Shown here one piece after another: positions 1 to 10,169 of a stretch of 64,000 bases of DNA. Positions within the stretch are counted from its first letter, which is position 1. Each line of letters opens with the position of its first letter. Where the stretch lies: positions 2,728,001 to 2,792,000 of the forward strand of contig NZ_JAVDYG010000001.1 of NCBI RefSeq assembly GCF_031458325.1, written 5' to 3'. Both the position numbers and the translations under genes were made by a program. Below the pieces are notes generated by a model. It was given only the letters and a program-made list of their open reading frames with translations. It had not been told where the DNA came from and did no database searches. The DNA comes from Nocardioides marmoribigeumensis. GTDB lineage: Bacteria > Actinomycetota > Actinomycetes > Propionibacteriales > Nocardioidaceae.

Positions 1-839
1 TCGTCTTCGGCAAGACCGTCCCGGAGGTCTCCCTCAACGCGGTCGCCAACCTCGGCTATGCGGCCGGCACCTTCCAGGCCCCGGTGTACGCCGGCGACAC
101 GCTGTCGGCGCGCAGCGAGGTCATCGGCGTCAAGGCCAACCGCGACGGCAGGACGGGTGTGGTCTACGTGCACTCGGTGGGCCGCAACCAGCGCGACGAG
201 GTGGTGCTCGACTACGTCCGCTGGGTGATGGTCCGCAAGCGCGACGAGGCGAGCCCGGCGCCCGAGACCGTCGTACCCGAGCTGCCGAAGGCGGTCCCCG
301 CCGACCAGCTCACGGTGCCGTTCGGCGAGGGGTCGTTCGACACGACGCTGTCCGGCAGCCCGCACCTGTGGGACGACTACGAGCCCGGCGAGCGGATCGA
401 CCACGTCGACGCGATGACGATCGAGGAGGCCGAGCACATGCTGGCCACCCGGCTCTACCACAACACCGCCAAGGTGCACTTCAACCAGCACGTCGAGCAG
501 CACGGGCGCTTCGGCCGCCGCATCGTGTACGGCGGCCACGTCATCTCGATCGCCCGGGCGCTGTCGTTCAACGGGCTGGCCAACGCGGTGAGCATCGCCG
601 CGATCAACGGCGGCTCGCACACCAACCCGACCTTCGCCGGTGACACCGTCTACGCCTGGTCGGAGGTGCTGGACAAGCTCGAGGTGCCGGGCCGCACCGA
701 CGTCGGCGCCCTGCGGGTGCGGACGGTGGCGACCAAGGACCGCGCCTGCGCGGACTTCCCCTACAAGGGCGAGGACGGCAAGCACCTCCCCGAGGTCGTC
801 CTGGACTTCGACTACACGGTGCTGGTGCCGCGCCGCTGA
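1..839 (+). CDS. MaoC-type dehydratase, probable mesaconyl-CoA hydratase-like (5' end missing)
   Basis: The reading frame is open from base 3 to the stop at 837-839, giving 278 visible codons; the true start lies upstream of the window. Two hot-dog halves are visible, the second carrying the hydratase-2-like stretch HFNQH followed by GRRIVYGGHVIS, and the first containing GDTLSARSEV. This arrangement resembles mesaconyl-CoA (beta-methylmalyl-CoA) hydratases, double hot-dog enzymes of the ethylmalonyl-CoA pathway that interconvert methylmalyl-CoA and mesaconyl-CoA in the cytoplasm. The substrate is inferred from family resemblance; another MaoC acyl-CoA hydratase cannot be excluded. The genes normally expected beside it would be upstream and are not visible. 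Confidence 0.8.
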   Translation, partial: VFGKTVPEVSLNAVANLGYAAGTFQAPVYAGDTLSARSEVIGVKANRDGRTGVVYVHSVGRNQRDEVVLDYVRWVMVRKRDEASPAPETVVPELPKAVPADQLTVPFGEGSFDTTLSGSPHLWDDYEPGERIDHVDAMTIEEAEHMLATRLYHNTAKVHFNQHVEQHGRFGRRIVYGGHVISIARALSFNGLANAVSIAAINGGSHTNPTFAGDTVYAWSEVLDKLEVPGRTDVGALRVRTVATKDRACADFPYKGEDGKHLPEVVLDFDYTVLVPRR

Positions 840-958
840 GGCGGGGCCCCGACGAGCTCGACCACCGGGACCGATGAGTTCCTGGTCCGGTCCTGGTCTG
901 TCGTTCTGTCGGCCACGTCTGGTAGGCCGTACCCAGGACGACGAGACGGAGGTCGGGC

Positions 959-2044
959 ATGTCGACGGTGCTGATGGCAGGGACGCGCAAGGGGGTCTGG
1001 GTCGGGACCTCGGACGACGCCCGGGAGAGCTGGGCGTGGAAGGGCCCGTTCTTCGACGTCGACCAGGTCTACTCGGTGATGGTCGACACCCGTGGCGGCA
1101 AGCCGCGACTGTTCGCCGGCGCGGCGAGCATGTGGCTGGGCCCGCAGGTGCACCGCTCCGACGACCTGGGCGAGACCTGGGAGGCCACGCCCAACGGCGG
1201 CCCGACCTTCCCCGACGACGTCGACGCCTCGGTCGAGCGCATCTGGCAGCTCCAGCCGGGTCCCGACGAGACCACGGTCTACGCCGGCACCGAGCCCGGG
1301 GCGATCTTCCGCTCCCGCGACCGGGGCGAGCACTTCGAGCTGGTCCGCGGCCTGTGGGACCACCCCCAGCGCACCGAGTGGGGTGCGGGGTTCGGCGGCC
1401 AGGCCTTCCACACGATCCTGCCCCACCCCACCGACCCCGACTCGGTCACCGCGGCGATCTCGACCGGCGGGGTCTACCAGACCCGCGACGGCGGGGAGTC
1501 GTGGTCGGCGCGCAACCAGGGGATCCGCGCCGAGTTCCTCCCCGAGGGCCAGCAGTACCCCGAGTTCGGTCAGTGCGTGCACAAGGTCACCCGCCACCCG
1601 AGCCGGCCCGAGCGGCTCTACCTGCAGAACCACGGCGGTGTCTACCGCTCCGACGACGAGGGCGGCTCGTGGGACTACATCGGTGACGGCCTGCCGTCCG
1701 ACTTCGGCTTCTCGGTCGTGGTCCACCCGCACGAGCCCGACACGCTGTTCGTCTTCCCGATCGGCGGCGGCGCCAACCGCTACCCGCCGGAGGGCAAGGC
1801 GCGCGTCTACCGCTCCCGGGACGCCGGTGCGACCTGGGAGGAGTCCGGCACCGGGCTTCCGCACCACTTCTTCGTCGGCGTCATGCGCGACGGCATGTGC
1901 ACCGACACCCACGACCCGGCCGGGGTTTACGTCGGCGCCAGGAACGGGAGTGTCTATGCGTCCGCCGACGCCGGGGAGACCTGGCGGGAGATCGTGCGCG
2001 ACCTGCCAGACGTGATGGTGGTGCGCGCCGCGGCTCTCGCCTGA
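959..2044 (+). CDS. BNR/sialidase-like beta-propeller protein
   Basis: A 361-residue protein with repeated Asp-box-like motifs typical of BNR/VPS10/sialidase propellers: SDDLGETWE, SRDRGEHFE, TRDGGESWS, SDDEGGSWD, SRDAGATWE and SADAGETWR, spaced at blade intervals. The start ATG follows a good ribosome site (cggaggtcgg) by a few bases. No signal peptide is seen, so a cytoplasmic location is likely. Proteins of this type are often labelled exo-alpha-sialidase, but the sialidase catalytic arginine triad cannot be recognised here, so I claim only the fold. It stands between the MaoC gene and the ATP-grasp unit with no overlap to either, and is probably transcribed alone. Function unknown. Confidence 0.85.
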   Translation: MSTVLMAGTRKGVWVGTSDDARESWAWKGPFFDVDQVYSVMVDTRGGKPRLFAGAASMWLGPQVHRSDDLGETWEATPNGGPTFPDDVDASVERIWQLQPGPDETTVYAGTEPGAIFRSRDRGEHFELVRGLWDHPQRTEWGAGFGGQAFHTILPHPTDPDSVTAAISTGGVYQTRDGGESWSARNQGIRAEFLPEGQQYPEFGQCVHKVTRHPSRPERLYLQNHGGVYRSDDEGGSWDYIGDGLPSDFGFSVVVHPHEPDTLFVFPIGGGANRYPPEGKARVYRSRDAGATWEESGTGLPHHFFVGVMRDGMCTDTHDPAGVYVGARNGSVYASADAGETWREIVRDLPDVMVVRAAALA

Positions 2045-2160
2045 CCCCCGAGCTCGACCCAGCTGTCCTCCCAGCCGACGCGGGCTGTCGGTCGAGACGA
2101 GGTCGTGCGCGGGCCACCCGCCTGCAACGCAGGGCCGCTACCTTGCGAGGCGTGAACGGG

Positions 2161-3770
<1,610 letters not shown>

Positions 3771-3777
<7 letters not shown>

Positions 3778-4715
3778 GCCGGATCGCGGAGTCGATGTTC
3801 TGGATCGGCCGCTACGTCGAGCGGGCGGAGGACACCGCGCGCATCCTCGACGTGCAGCTGCAGATCATGCTCGAGGACCCGACCGCCGAGGAGGGCGCCA
3901 CCGCGCGGTCGGTGCTGGCGATCATGGGCGTCGACACCGGCGACGACCGCCCGCTGGGCCGCGGCGACGTGCTCGCCCGGCTGGCCTACGACCCGCTCTC
4001 GCCCACCTCGATCGCAGCCGCGCTGGCGGGCGCGCGGGAGAGCGCGCGGCGGGCGCGCGAGACGCTGTCCGAGCCGCTGTGGGAGGCGCTCAACACGACC
4101 TACCGCGCGATCCCGTCCGGCCAGTTCCGCTCGATGCGCTCGAGCGCGACCTTCCGGTGGGTGCGCGAGCGCTCCGCGCTGATCAACGGCACCGCCGACG
4201 CCACGATGACGCGCGACGAGCGGTGGCACTTCCTCGTGCTGGGCCGCTGCATCGAGCGCGCCGACATGACGTCGCGGCTGATCGCCACGAGCGAGATGAC
4301 GTCCGGGGGACCGTCGGCGGCGACCGCCTCGCGCTGGGCCTCGACCCTGCGGGCGTGCGGCGCCTACGAGGCGTTCCTGCGCACGCAGCCGACCCCCGGC
4401 GTGCCCCACCAGGAGGCCGAGTTCCTCCTGCTCGACCGGCTGTTCCCGCGGTCGGTGGTCTTCTCGCTCGCCCGGGCGGAGCAGTGCCTGGCCAACATCG
4501 AGACCGGCGGCCGCCGCGGCTTCGAGAACGAGGCGCAGCGGCTGCTCGGTCGCATGCGCTCGGAGCTGGAGTACTCCTCCATCGCCGACGTCGCCGCCGA
4601 CCTGCCGGCGTCCATGGAGCGGCTGCAGCGCACCTGCGCCCAGGCCACCGAGGTGGTCACACGGCGCTACTTCGCCGGCGCCGAGGCGCTCTACTGGCAC
4701 GGGCTCCAGGGCTGA
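3771..4715 (+). CDS. Alpha-E domain protein (DUF403)
   Basis: A 314-residue, mostly helical protein starting MLSRIAESMFWIGRYVERAE, the hallmark opening of DUF403/alpha-E proteins. The GTG start overlaps the stop of the upstream ATP-grasp gene, and a transglutaminase-like gene follows 16 bases after its stop, so the three form one operon. The family is proposed, from genome context, to act with the ATP-grasp enzyme in making and processing an uncharacterised peptide or amide-linked product; no member's reaction is firmly established. No membrane segments or signal peptide are seen. The family assignment is secure; the biochemical role is not known. Confidence 0.93.
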
Positions 4716-4731
4716 GGACGGGGAGGACGAC

Positions 4732-5571
4732 ATGCACCTGCGCATCGTGCACAGCACGACCTTCGAGTACGACGGGCTGGCGGCCGCGTCGTACAACCAG
4801 GCCCGGCTGACGCCGCCCACCGCGGCCGACCAGATCGTGGCGCACTCGCGGATCGACGTGACGCCGACGCCGTGGTCGCTGACCTACAAGGACTACTTCG
4901 GCAACGAGGTGACCTCGTTCGAGGTCCTCGAGATGCACGACTCGTTGTCGATCGTGGCGACCGCCCACGTGCACACGCTGCCCGGCGCCGAGGTCGAGGG
5001 CCGCCTGACCTGGCAGGACCTCGAGGCCGAGGAGGTGCTCGACCGCTTCACCGAGTACCTCACCCTCACCGAGCGCGTGGCTCCTCCGCCGGACTTCGCC
5101 GAGCGGTGCGACGCGATCCGCGCGGCGGCCGCGACACCGGGGGAGGCCGCCCACGGCATCTGCGACCTGGTGCATGCCGAGGTGGACTACGTCGTCGGCG
5201 CCACCGACGTGCGCTCGCACGGCTCGGAGGCGTGGACCCAGCGCAGCGGCGTCTGCCAGGACATGGCCCACCTGGTCATCGGGGGCCTGCGCCACCTGGG
5301 CATCCCGGCACGCTACGTCTCGGGCTACCTCCACCCCCGCGAGGACGCCGCCGTCGGCGAGACCGTGCGCGGCGAGAGCCATGCGTGGGTGGAGTGGTGG
5401 GACGACGGGTGGCGGGGCTTCGACCCGACCAACGAGACCCACCCGGGCGAGCGGCACGTCGTCGTCGCGAGCGGCCGCGACTACGACGACGTGATCCCGC
5501 TGCAGGGCATCTACGCCGGCGCGGCGACCGACCGGATGACCGTCGACGTCCATGTGACGCGCCTGGCGTGA
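4732..5571 (+). CDS. Transglutaminase-like cysteine protease/amidase family protein
   Basis: A 279-residue protein with an N-terminal beta domain (MHLRIVHSTTFEY) and a transglutaminase-like core. The catalytic triad can be read as Cys175 in SGVCQDMAHL, His217 in ESHAWVEW and Asp231 in FDPTNE. Bacterial members of this family are generally thought to be proteases or amidases, not cross-linking enzymes. The start ATG has an upstream GGGGAGGA. It is the last gene of the ATP-grasp/alpha-E unit. The adjacent polyglutamine tail is a conceivable substrate for a glutamine-directed enzyme; that link is inference only. Cytoplasmic, no signal peptide seen. Confidence 0.92.
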   Translation: MHLRIVHSTTFEYDGLAAASYNQARLTPPTAADQIVAHSRIDVTPTPWSLTYKDYFGNEVTSFEVLEMHDSLSIVATAHVHTLPGAEVEGRLTWQDLEAEEVLDRFTEYLTLTERVAPPPDFAERCDAIRAAAATPGEAAHGICDLVHAEVDYVVGATDVRSHGSEAWTQRSGVCQDMAHLVIGGLRHLGIPARYVSGYLHPREDAAVGETVRGESHAWVEWWDDGWRGFDPTNETHPGERHVVVASGRDYDDVIPLQGIYAGAATDRMTVDVHVTRLA

Positions 5572-5661
5572 ATAGGTGGGCTCGACCTGGGCACACTGGA
5601 GGTAGTTGACGCGTCACGCGTCGGCCTCACGCACCAGCACCCGACGGAAGGTCCCACCCCC

Positions 5662-6237
5662 ATGTCGACCACCAAGCCCCGCATCGCCATCGTCATCGGC
5701 AGCACCCGCCCCGGACGTCTCGGCCCCGAGGTCGCCGACTGGGTGGCCCGGCAGGCCAAGGAGCGCGCGTTCGCCGACTACGAGCTGCTCGACGTCGACG
5801 ACTTCGACCTCGAGCTGCTCTCCGAGCCGACCGTGCCCGGCGCGGCCGACCGCGACTACGACAACGAGAACACCCGCCGCTGGAGCAGCGCCGTCGACGC
5901 CTTCGACGGCTTCGTCTTCGTCACCCCGGAGTACAACCACAGCGTCCCGGCGGCGCTCAAGAACGCCTTCGACGTGCTCTACCCCGAGTGGGGCGACAAG
6001 CCGGTCGCCTTCGTCGGCTACGGCGCCGACGGGGCCGTCCGCGCGGTCGAGCACTGGCGCACGATCGTGGCCAACGCCCGCATGGTCGCGGTGCGCGCCC
6101 AGGTCGCGCTGTCGCTGTTCCACGACATGGGCGACGACGGCCTGTCGCCGATGGAGCGCCGCGAGGGCGAGCTCGCCACGGTCTTCGACCAGGTCGAGCA
6201 GATGGCCGGCGCGCTCGCGCCGCTGCGCGCCGCCTGA
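5662..6237 (+). CDS. NADPH-dependent FMN reductase family protein
   Basis: A 191-residue flavodoxin-fold protein. The phosphate-binding loop is visible as IGSTRPGRLG near residues 12-21, and the characteristic TPEYNHSVPAALKNAFD follows near residue 90. Members reduce FMN or quinones, azo compounds or chromate using NAD(P)H; the physiological acceptor here is unknown. The upstream gap contains the perfect palindrome tgacgcgtca (5608-5617), which could be an operator, but no regulator lies beside it. The gene ends just before a strong hairpin shared with the convergent ligD-like gene, so it is likely monocistronic. Confidence 0.92.
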   Translation: MSTTKPRIAIVIGSTRPGRLGPEVADWVARQAKERAFADYELLDVDDFDLELLSEPTVPGAADRDYDNENTRRWSSAVDAFDGFVFVTPEYNHSVPAALKNAFDVLYPEWGDKPVAFVGYGADGAVRAVEHWRTIVANARMVAVRAQVALSLFHDMGDDGLSPMERREGELATVFDQVEQMAGALAPLRAA

Positions 6238-6249
6238 CGTGCACCTCCC

Positions 6250-6285
6250 ACGGCTCCCCGACCTCAGGTGAGGTCGGGGAGCCGT
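6250..6285. terminator. Bidirectional hairpin terminator between FMN reductase and LigD-like genes
   Basis: Perfect 17-bp inverted repeat (6250-6266 and 6269-6285) with a 2-base centre, lying between two convergent genes. No long T run follows on either side, as is common in GC-rich actinobacteria. The left arm includes the stop codon of the minus-strand LigD-like gene (6264-6266), so the stem begins inside that gene. Confidence 0.85.
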
Positions 6286-7844
6286 TGCGCTGCGCCCAGC
6301 AGCACGCGGAACGGGTCGCCCTCGTCGGCCAGCCGTCCCGGCACCGTGCGCACGGTCCACCGGTCCGGTCGCAGGTCGGGGTCGTCGAGCTCGTCCCAGG
6401 TCAGCGGCACCGAGACCGGTGCGCCGGGCGCCGGCCGCGGGGAGTACGGCGCGACGAGGGTCTTGTTGACCGCGTTCTGCGTGTAGTCGAGGCGCGCGAG
6501 CCCCTTGCGCGCCTTGACCTCCCACTTCCAGCTCACCAGGTCGGGCACGACCTGGCCGACGGTCCGGGAGAGCCGCTCGACCCAGGCCCGGGTGTCGTCG
6601 AAGGTGTAGCCCTCCACGACCGGCACCCACACCTGGATGCCGCGGCGTCCGGTCACCTTGGGCCGCGAGGTCACGCCCAGGTGCTCGAGCGCGGTCCGGT
6701 GCAGCCGGGCGAGCTGGAGCAGCTCGTCCCAGGTCGTGCGCTCGCCGGGGTCCAGGTCCACCAGGGCGTACGACGGCTGGTGCGGCGACGCGGTGGTCGA
6801 GGTCCACGGGTGCCACTCCAGGGCCCCGAAGTTGGCCGCCCACACGAGCACCGCCGGCTCGTCGGCCACGACGTAGGTGGTGGTCTCGCCGTCGTCGGCG
6901 TCGGGGTTGTCCCACGAGCCGACCCAGTCGGGGGCGTGGTCGGGGCGCTGCTTGTGCCAGAACCCCTTGCGCTCGGCGCCGTCGGGGTAGCGATGCAGGT
7001 TGAGCGGCCTGCCCTCGAGGTAGGGCAGGGCGTACGGCGCCACGCGCGCGGCGTAGGCGAGCAGCTCGCGCTTGGTGACCGGGGGCTCGCCGGGCAGCCC
7101 GGGGAAGAGCTCCTTGTCCAGGTTGGTCACCTTGACCCTGCGTCCGAACACCTCCCAGGTGCCCTGCTGCCCTAGTGACGCGAGGACGTCGATGGCGTCG
7201 TCGTCCACGGGCTCGTGGGTCGTGCGGACCGCGGCCTGAGCGGCCGGCAGGTCCGAGCGCCACAGCAGGTCCGGGTCCGCCAGCACCTCGTCGTTGGTGC
7301 GCCCGGTGAGCACCGACCGCGGGTGCTCCTCGGGGTCCCAGCCGTCCACGGCGTGCTCGTCGCGCTTGTGCAGCAGCATCCAGGGCTCGCCGCTCTCGCC
7401 CTCCCGGGCCTCACGGCGGACCAGCACGAGCCGCCCCCGCAGCTTGTCGCCGTGCACCTCCGCGTGCAGCTCGCCCGCCTCCACGGCGGCGCGCGGGTCC
7501 TCGGTCCTGACCGGCTCCCACGTGCCGGTGTCCCACACGATGACGTCCCCGCCGCCGTACTCCCCGGAGGGGATGACCCCCTCGAAGTGGAGGTACTCCA
7601 CCGGGTGGTCCTCCACGTGCATCGCCAACCGCCGGGCCGCGGGGTCGAGCGTGGGTCCCTTGGGGACCGCCCAGCTCACCAGCACGCCGTCGATCTCGAA
7701 GCGGAGGTCGTAGTGCAGGCGGCTGGCCCGGTGGCGTTGCACGACGAACCGCGGCCGGCCGTCGGGAGGGCTCACCGCGCCGGACGGCTCCGGGGTGCGC
7801 GTGAAGTCCCGCTTGCAGCGGTAGACGTCGAGCTGGTCGCCCAT
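6264..7844 (-). CDS. ligD: LigD-type NHEJ protein: 3'-phosphoesterase plus polymerase domains, no ligase
   Basis: A 526-residue protein. Residues about 30-190 form the 3'-phosphoesterase domain (HRASRLHYDLRFE, EDHPVEYLHFEG, IPSGEYGGGDV), which trims 3' ends. From about residue 225 the archaeo-eukaryotic primase-like polymerase domain follows (KVTNLDKELFP, GFWHKQRPDHAP, the DLDPG metal motif, TGRRGIQVWVPV). The ATP-dependent ligase domain of full LigD is absent and there is no sign of truncation, so end sealing would need a separate ligase. Order PE-Pol differs from mycobacterial Pol-PE-Lig. No ku gene is visible in the window. Role: end processing and gap filling in double-strand break repair, inferred from family. 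Confidence 0.9.
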   Translation of the reverse strand: MGDQLDVYRCKRDFTRTPEPSGAVSPPDGRPRFVVQRHRASRLHYDLRFEIDGVLVSWAVPKGPTLDPAARRLAMHVEDHPVEYLHFEGVIPSGEYGGGDVIVWDTGTWEPVRTEDPRAAVEAGELHAEVHGDKLRGRLVLVRREAREGESGEPWMLLHKRDEHAVDGWDPEEHPRSVLTGRTNDEVLADPDLLWRSDLPAAQAAVRTTHEPVDDDAIDVLASLGQQGTWEVFGRRVKVTNLDKELFPGLPGEPPVTKRELLAYAARVAPYALPYLEGRPLNLHRYPDGAERKGFWHKQRPDHAPDWVGSWDNPDADDGETTTYVVADEPAVLVWAANFGALEWHPWTSTTASPHQPSYALVDLDPGERTTWDELLQLARLHRTALEHLGVTSRPKVTGRRGIQVWVPVVEGYTFDDTRAWVERLSRTVGQVVPDLVSWKWEVKARKGLARLDYTQNAVNKTLVAPYSPRPAPGAPVSVPLTWDELDDPDLRPDRWTVRTVPGRLADEGDPFRVLLGAAQRLPDLT

Positions 7845-7904
7845 GTCGTCCTCCTACCCGCTCTGCCCCGGGCTCAGCCGGGCGCAGCCGGGCACGATGG
7901 GGAG

Positions 7905-8663
7905 GTGACCGAGGTGTTCCGCAAGCAGTCGTCGACCGAGGGCTACGTCGCGTGGGAGGCGGCCGGGCTGCGCTGGCTCGCCGGGGCCACCGGCTCCGGA
8001 GGGGCGCCGGTCGTCGAGGTCCTCGACGTCGGCCCCGAGCACCTCGACCTGGTGCGGCTCCGGTCGGTCGCGCCCACCTCGGACGCCGCCCGCGCCCTGG
8101 GCGCCGGGCTCGCGCACACCCACGACGCCGGTGCGCCGTCGTACGCCTGCGCCCCGGAGGGGTACCTCGGCCCCGGCTTCTTCGGCCCCCTGTCCGACCC
8201 GCTGCCGCTCGAGCTGGGTGCCTGGGACCGCTGGGGCGAGATGTACGCCGAGGCGCGGGTCCGCCCCATGGCGCGGCTCGCGCGCGACCGGGGGATGGAC
8301 GTGCAGGTGCTCGACGCGGTGTGCGACCGCCTGAGGAGCGGCGACCTCGACACCGACGACGTGCCCGCCCGCCTCCACGGCGACCTGTGGTCCGGCAACG
8401 TGATGTGGACGCCCGACGGCGCGGTGCTGGTCGACCCTGCGGCGCACGGCGGCCACCGCGAGACCGACCTGGCCCTGCTCGCCCTCTTCGGGGCGCCCCA
8501 CCTCGAGGAGGTCCGGGCGGGCTACGAGGAGGTGCACCCGCTGGCCGAGGGCTGGGCCGACCGGGTCCCGCTGCACCAGCTGCACTGCCTGCTCGTGCAC
8601 GCCGTGCTGTTCGGTGGTGGCTACGGCCGGCAGGCGCTGGAGGCGGCCCGCCGATTCGCCTGA
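7905..8663 (+). CDS. Fructosamine kinase family protein
   Basis: A 252-residue aminoglycoside phosphotransferase/protein kinase-like fold protein. The start GTG at 7905 follows GGGGAGG directly, giving MTEVFRKQSSTEGYVAWEA. The catalytic loop RLHGDLWSGNVMW and the metal-binding LVDPAAHGGHRETDLAL are intact and match fructosamine/ketosamine-3-kinases, which phosphorylate glycated amines to trigger their deglycation. Its promoter region is shared with the divergent ligD-like gene (61-bp gap). Substrate specificity is inferred from family only. Cytoplasmic. Confidence 0.9.
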   Translation: MTEVFRKQSSTEGYVAWEAAGLRWLAGATGSGGAPVVEVLDVGPEHLDLVRLRSVAPTSDAARALGAGLAHTHDAGAPSYACAPEGYLGPGFFGPLSDPLPLELGAWDRWGEMYAEARVRPMARLARDRGMDVQVLDAVCDRLRSGDLDTDDVPARLHGDLWSGNVMWTPDGAVLVDPAAHGGHRETDLALLALFGAPHLEEVRAGYEEVHPLAEGWADRVPLHQLHCLLVHAVLFGGGYGRQALEAARRFA

Positions 8664-8771
8664 CCCGGTCGCACGCCGCGGCCGGACGTGGTCGACTTCA
8701 CCCGGGCGGGTCGTAGCGCGCACCCGTCCGGCGTCGTTGAACCGGGTCAGCGCACGGACGGAAGGGACCAC

Positions 8772-9677
8772 ATGGCCATCGGGATCGGCCCGCTCAAGCT
8801 GGGTGCGGGCCCGCTCAGGGGCGTGCTCCAGAGCTCGCCCGAGGAGGACGTCCGCCGCGACAACCGGATCGAGCCGGCCGGGGGCCGGGTCGACCTCTCG
8901 GGCCGCGACCCGTCGTTCATCCGGCGGATGCTGCCGCGCCTGTGGCTGATGACCGCGGTCTACCACCGCGCCGAGGTCCGGGGCTTCGAGAAGGTCCCCG
9001 ACGAGCCGGTGCTCTTCGTGGCCAACCACAGCGGTGGCGCGAACATCCCGGACACCTTCATCTTCATGCTGGCCTACAACACGTTCTTCACCGTCGACGG
9101 CCGCCCGCTCTACGGCCTGGGCCACGACATCGTCACCAAGGTCCCGCTGGTCGGTGCGTTCGCCCGCAAGATGGGCGTGGTCACCGCCGGCCAGGGTGCC
9201 GCCGCCCAGATCTTCGAGGCCGGCGCCTCGTGCCTGGTCTACCCCGGCGGTGACGTCGAGGCCCTGCGTCCGTGGCGCGACCGGCACAAGATCGTCTTCG
9301 ACGGGCGACAGGGTTTCCTGCGCCTGGCGCACGGCGCCGGGGTCAAGATCGTCCCCGTGGTGGCGACGGGTGGCCAGGACACCTTCATGGTGTGGAACGA
9401 CGGGCGGGTCTGGGCCAAGCGGCTGCGCTTCGACAAGCTCCTGCGGGTCAAGAACCTGCCGATCAGCAGCAGCATCCCGTGGCTGCTGACCCCCGGCGAC
9501 CTGCCGCACCTGCCGCTGCCGGCCAAGATCCGCATCCAGGTCCTCGACCCGATCGACCTCAACGAGCGGTTCGGGGACGACCCCGACTGGGACGCGGCCT
9601 ACGACTACGTCACCAGCGTCATGCAGGCCGGTCTGTCGACCCTGGCCTCCAAGACCATGCTCCCGGTGATCGGCTGA
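8772..9677 (+). CDS. Lysophospholipid acyltransferase family protein
   Basis: A 301-residue PlsC-like acyltransferase. The acyl-transfer motif appears as VANHSGG (an NHS variant of the usual HX4D box) near residue 80, followed by the second substrate box VYPGGDVEALRP. The ATG at 8772 is chosen over the upstream in-frame codon at 8688 because GGAAGGGACC precedes it. Its stop overlaps the next gene's start as ATGA, so it is coupled to the SRPBCC gene. Likely transfers acyl chains in phospholipid or other lipid synthesis at the membrane. The strict HX4D Asp cannot be assigned, so the precise reaction is open. Confidence 0.85.
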   Translation: MAIGIGPLKLGAGPLRGVLQSSPEEDVRRDNRIEPAGGRVDLSGRDPSFIRRMLPRLWLMTAVYHRAEVRGFEKVPDEPVLFVANHSGGANIPDTFIFMLAYNTFFTVDGRPLYGLGHDIVTKVPLVGAFARKMGVVTAGQGAAAQIFEAGASCLVYPGGDVEALRPWRDRHKIVFDGRQGFLRLAHGAGVKIVPVVATGGQDTFMVWNDGRVWAKRLRFDKLLRVKNLPISSSIPWLLTPGDLPHLPLPAKIRIQVLDPIDLNERFGDDPDWDAAYDYVTSVMQAGLSTLASKTMLPVIG

Positions 9678-10141
9678 TGTCGGAGCGCATCGTCCGGGCG
9701 ATCAACGTCCGCAAGCCCTACGAGGAGGTCGCGGCCTTCGTGACCGACCCGGCCCAGGCGCTGGCCGCGATCCCGGGCTTCGCCCGCTTCTCCTACCAGG
9801 GCCCCGGCCAGGCGCCGGACGCGTCCGAGGGCGAGGAGTGGGACGTCTTCCTCGAGGTCGGCACGTTCCACGTCGGCGGCCGCGTGCTGATCACCACGCC
9901 CTCGGCCAACCGCATCGAGTGGACGCCGCTGCGCGGCACGTCGTCCCACTTCGTGATGATGGTCGAGCCGCTGGGGGAGCAGGCCCGGCTGACGATGGAG
10001 ATGGAGTACTCCCTCAACGGGCTGCTGCTGGCCCGCGTCGCCGAGCTGCTGGTCAAGGGGGCGGTCTCGCGCCACCTCGAGGCCGGCCTGCAGGAGATGC
10101 GTCACCGGCTGGAGTACGGCGAGAGCGTCACCGGCTCCTGA
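9677..10141 (+). CDS. SRPBCC (START-like) family protein
   Basis: A 154-residue protein starting MSERIVRAINVRKPYEEVAAFV, the typical first strand and helix of the SRPBCC/polyketide-cyclase helix-grip fold that binds hydrophobic ligands. The start overlaps the acyltransferase stop by ATGA, implying co-translation; a lipid-binding role beside an acyltransferase is plausible but not shown. It ends 28 bases before the convergent MerR gene. No signal peptide or membrane segment is visible. Confidence 0.85.
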   Translation: MSERIVRAINVRKPYEEVAAFVTDPAQALAAIPGFARFSYQGPGQAPDASEGEEWDVFLEVGTFHVGGRVLITTPSANRIEWTPLRGTSSHFVMMVEPLGEQARLTMEMEYSLNGLLLARVAELLVKGAVSRHLEAGLQEMRHRLEYGESVTGS

Positions 10142-10169
10142 CCGTGCCCCAGGGCGCCTCGGGCCTCGC

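Noticed and set aside
959-2044. True sialidase activity
   Set aside because: Asp-box repeats are only structural; the sialidase active-site arginines could not be identified.
7854-9509. 551-residue minus-strand open frame opposite the fructosamine kinase and acyltransferase genes
   Set aside because: High-GC shadow frame spanning two real genes and their gap; no recognised motif or start signal.
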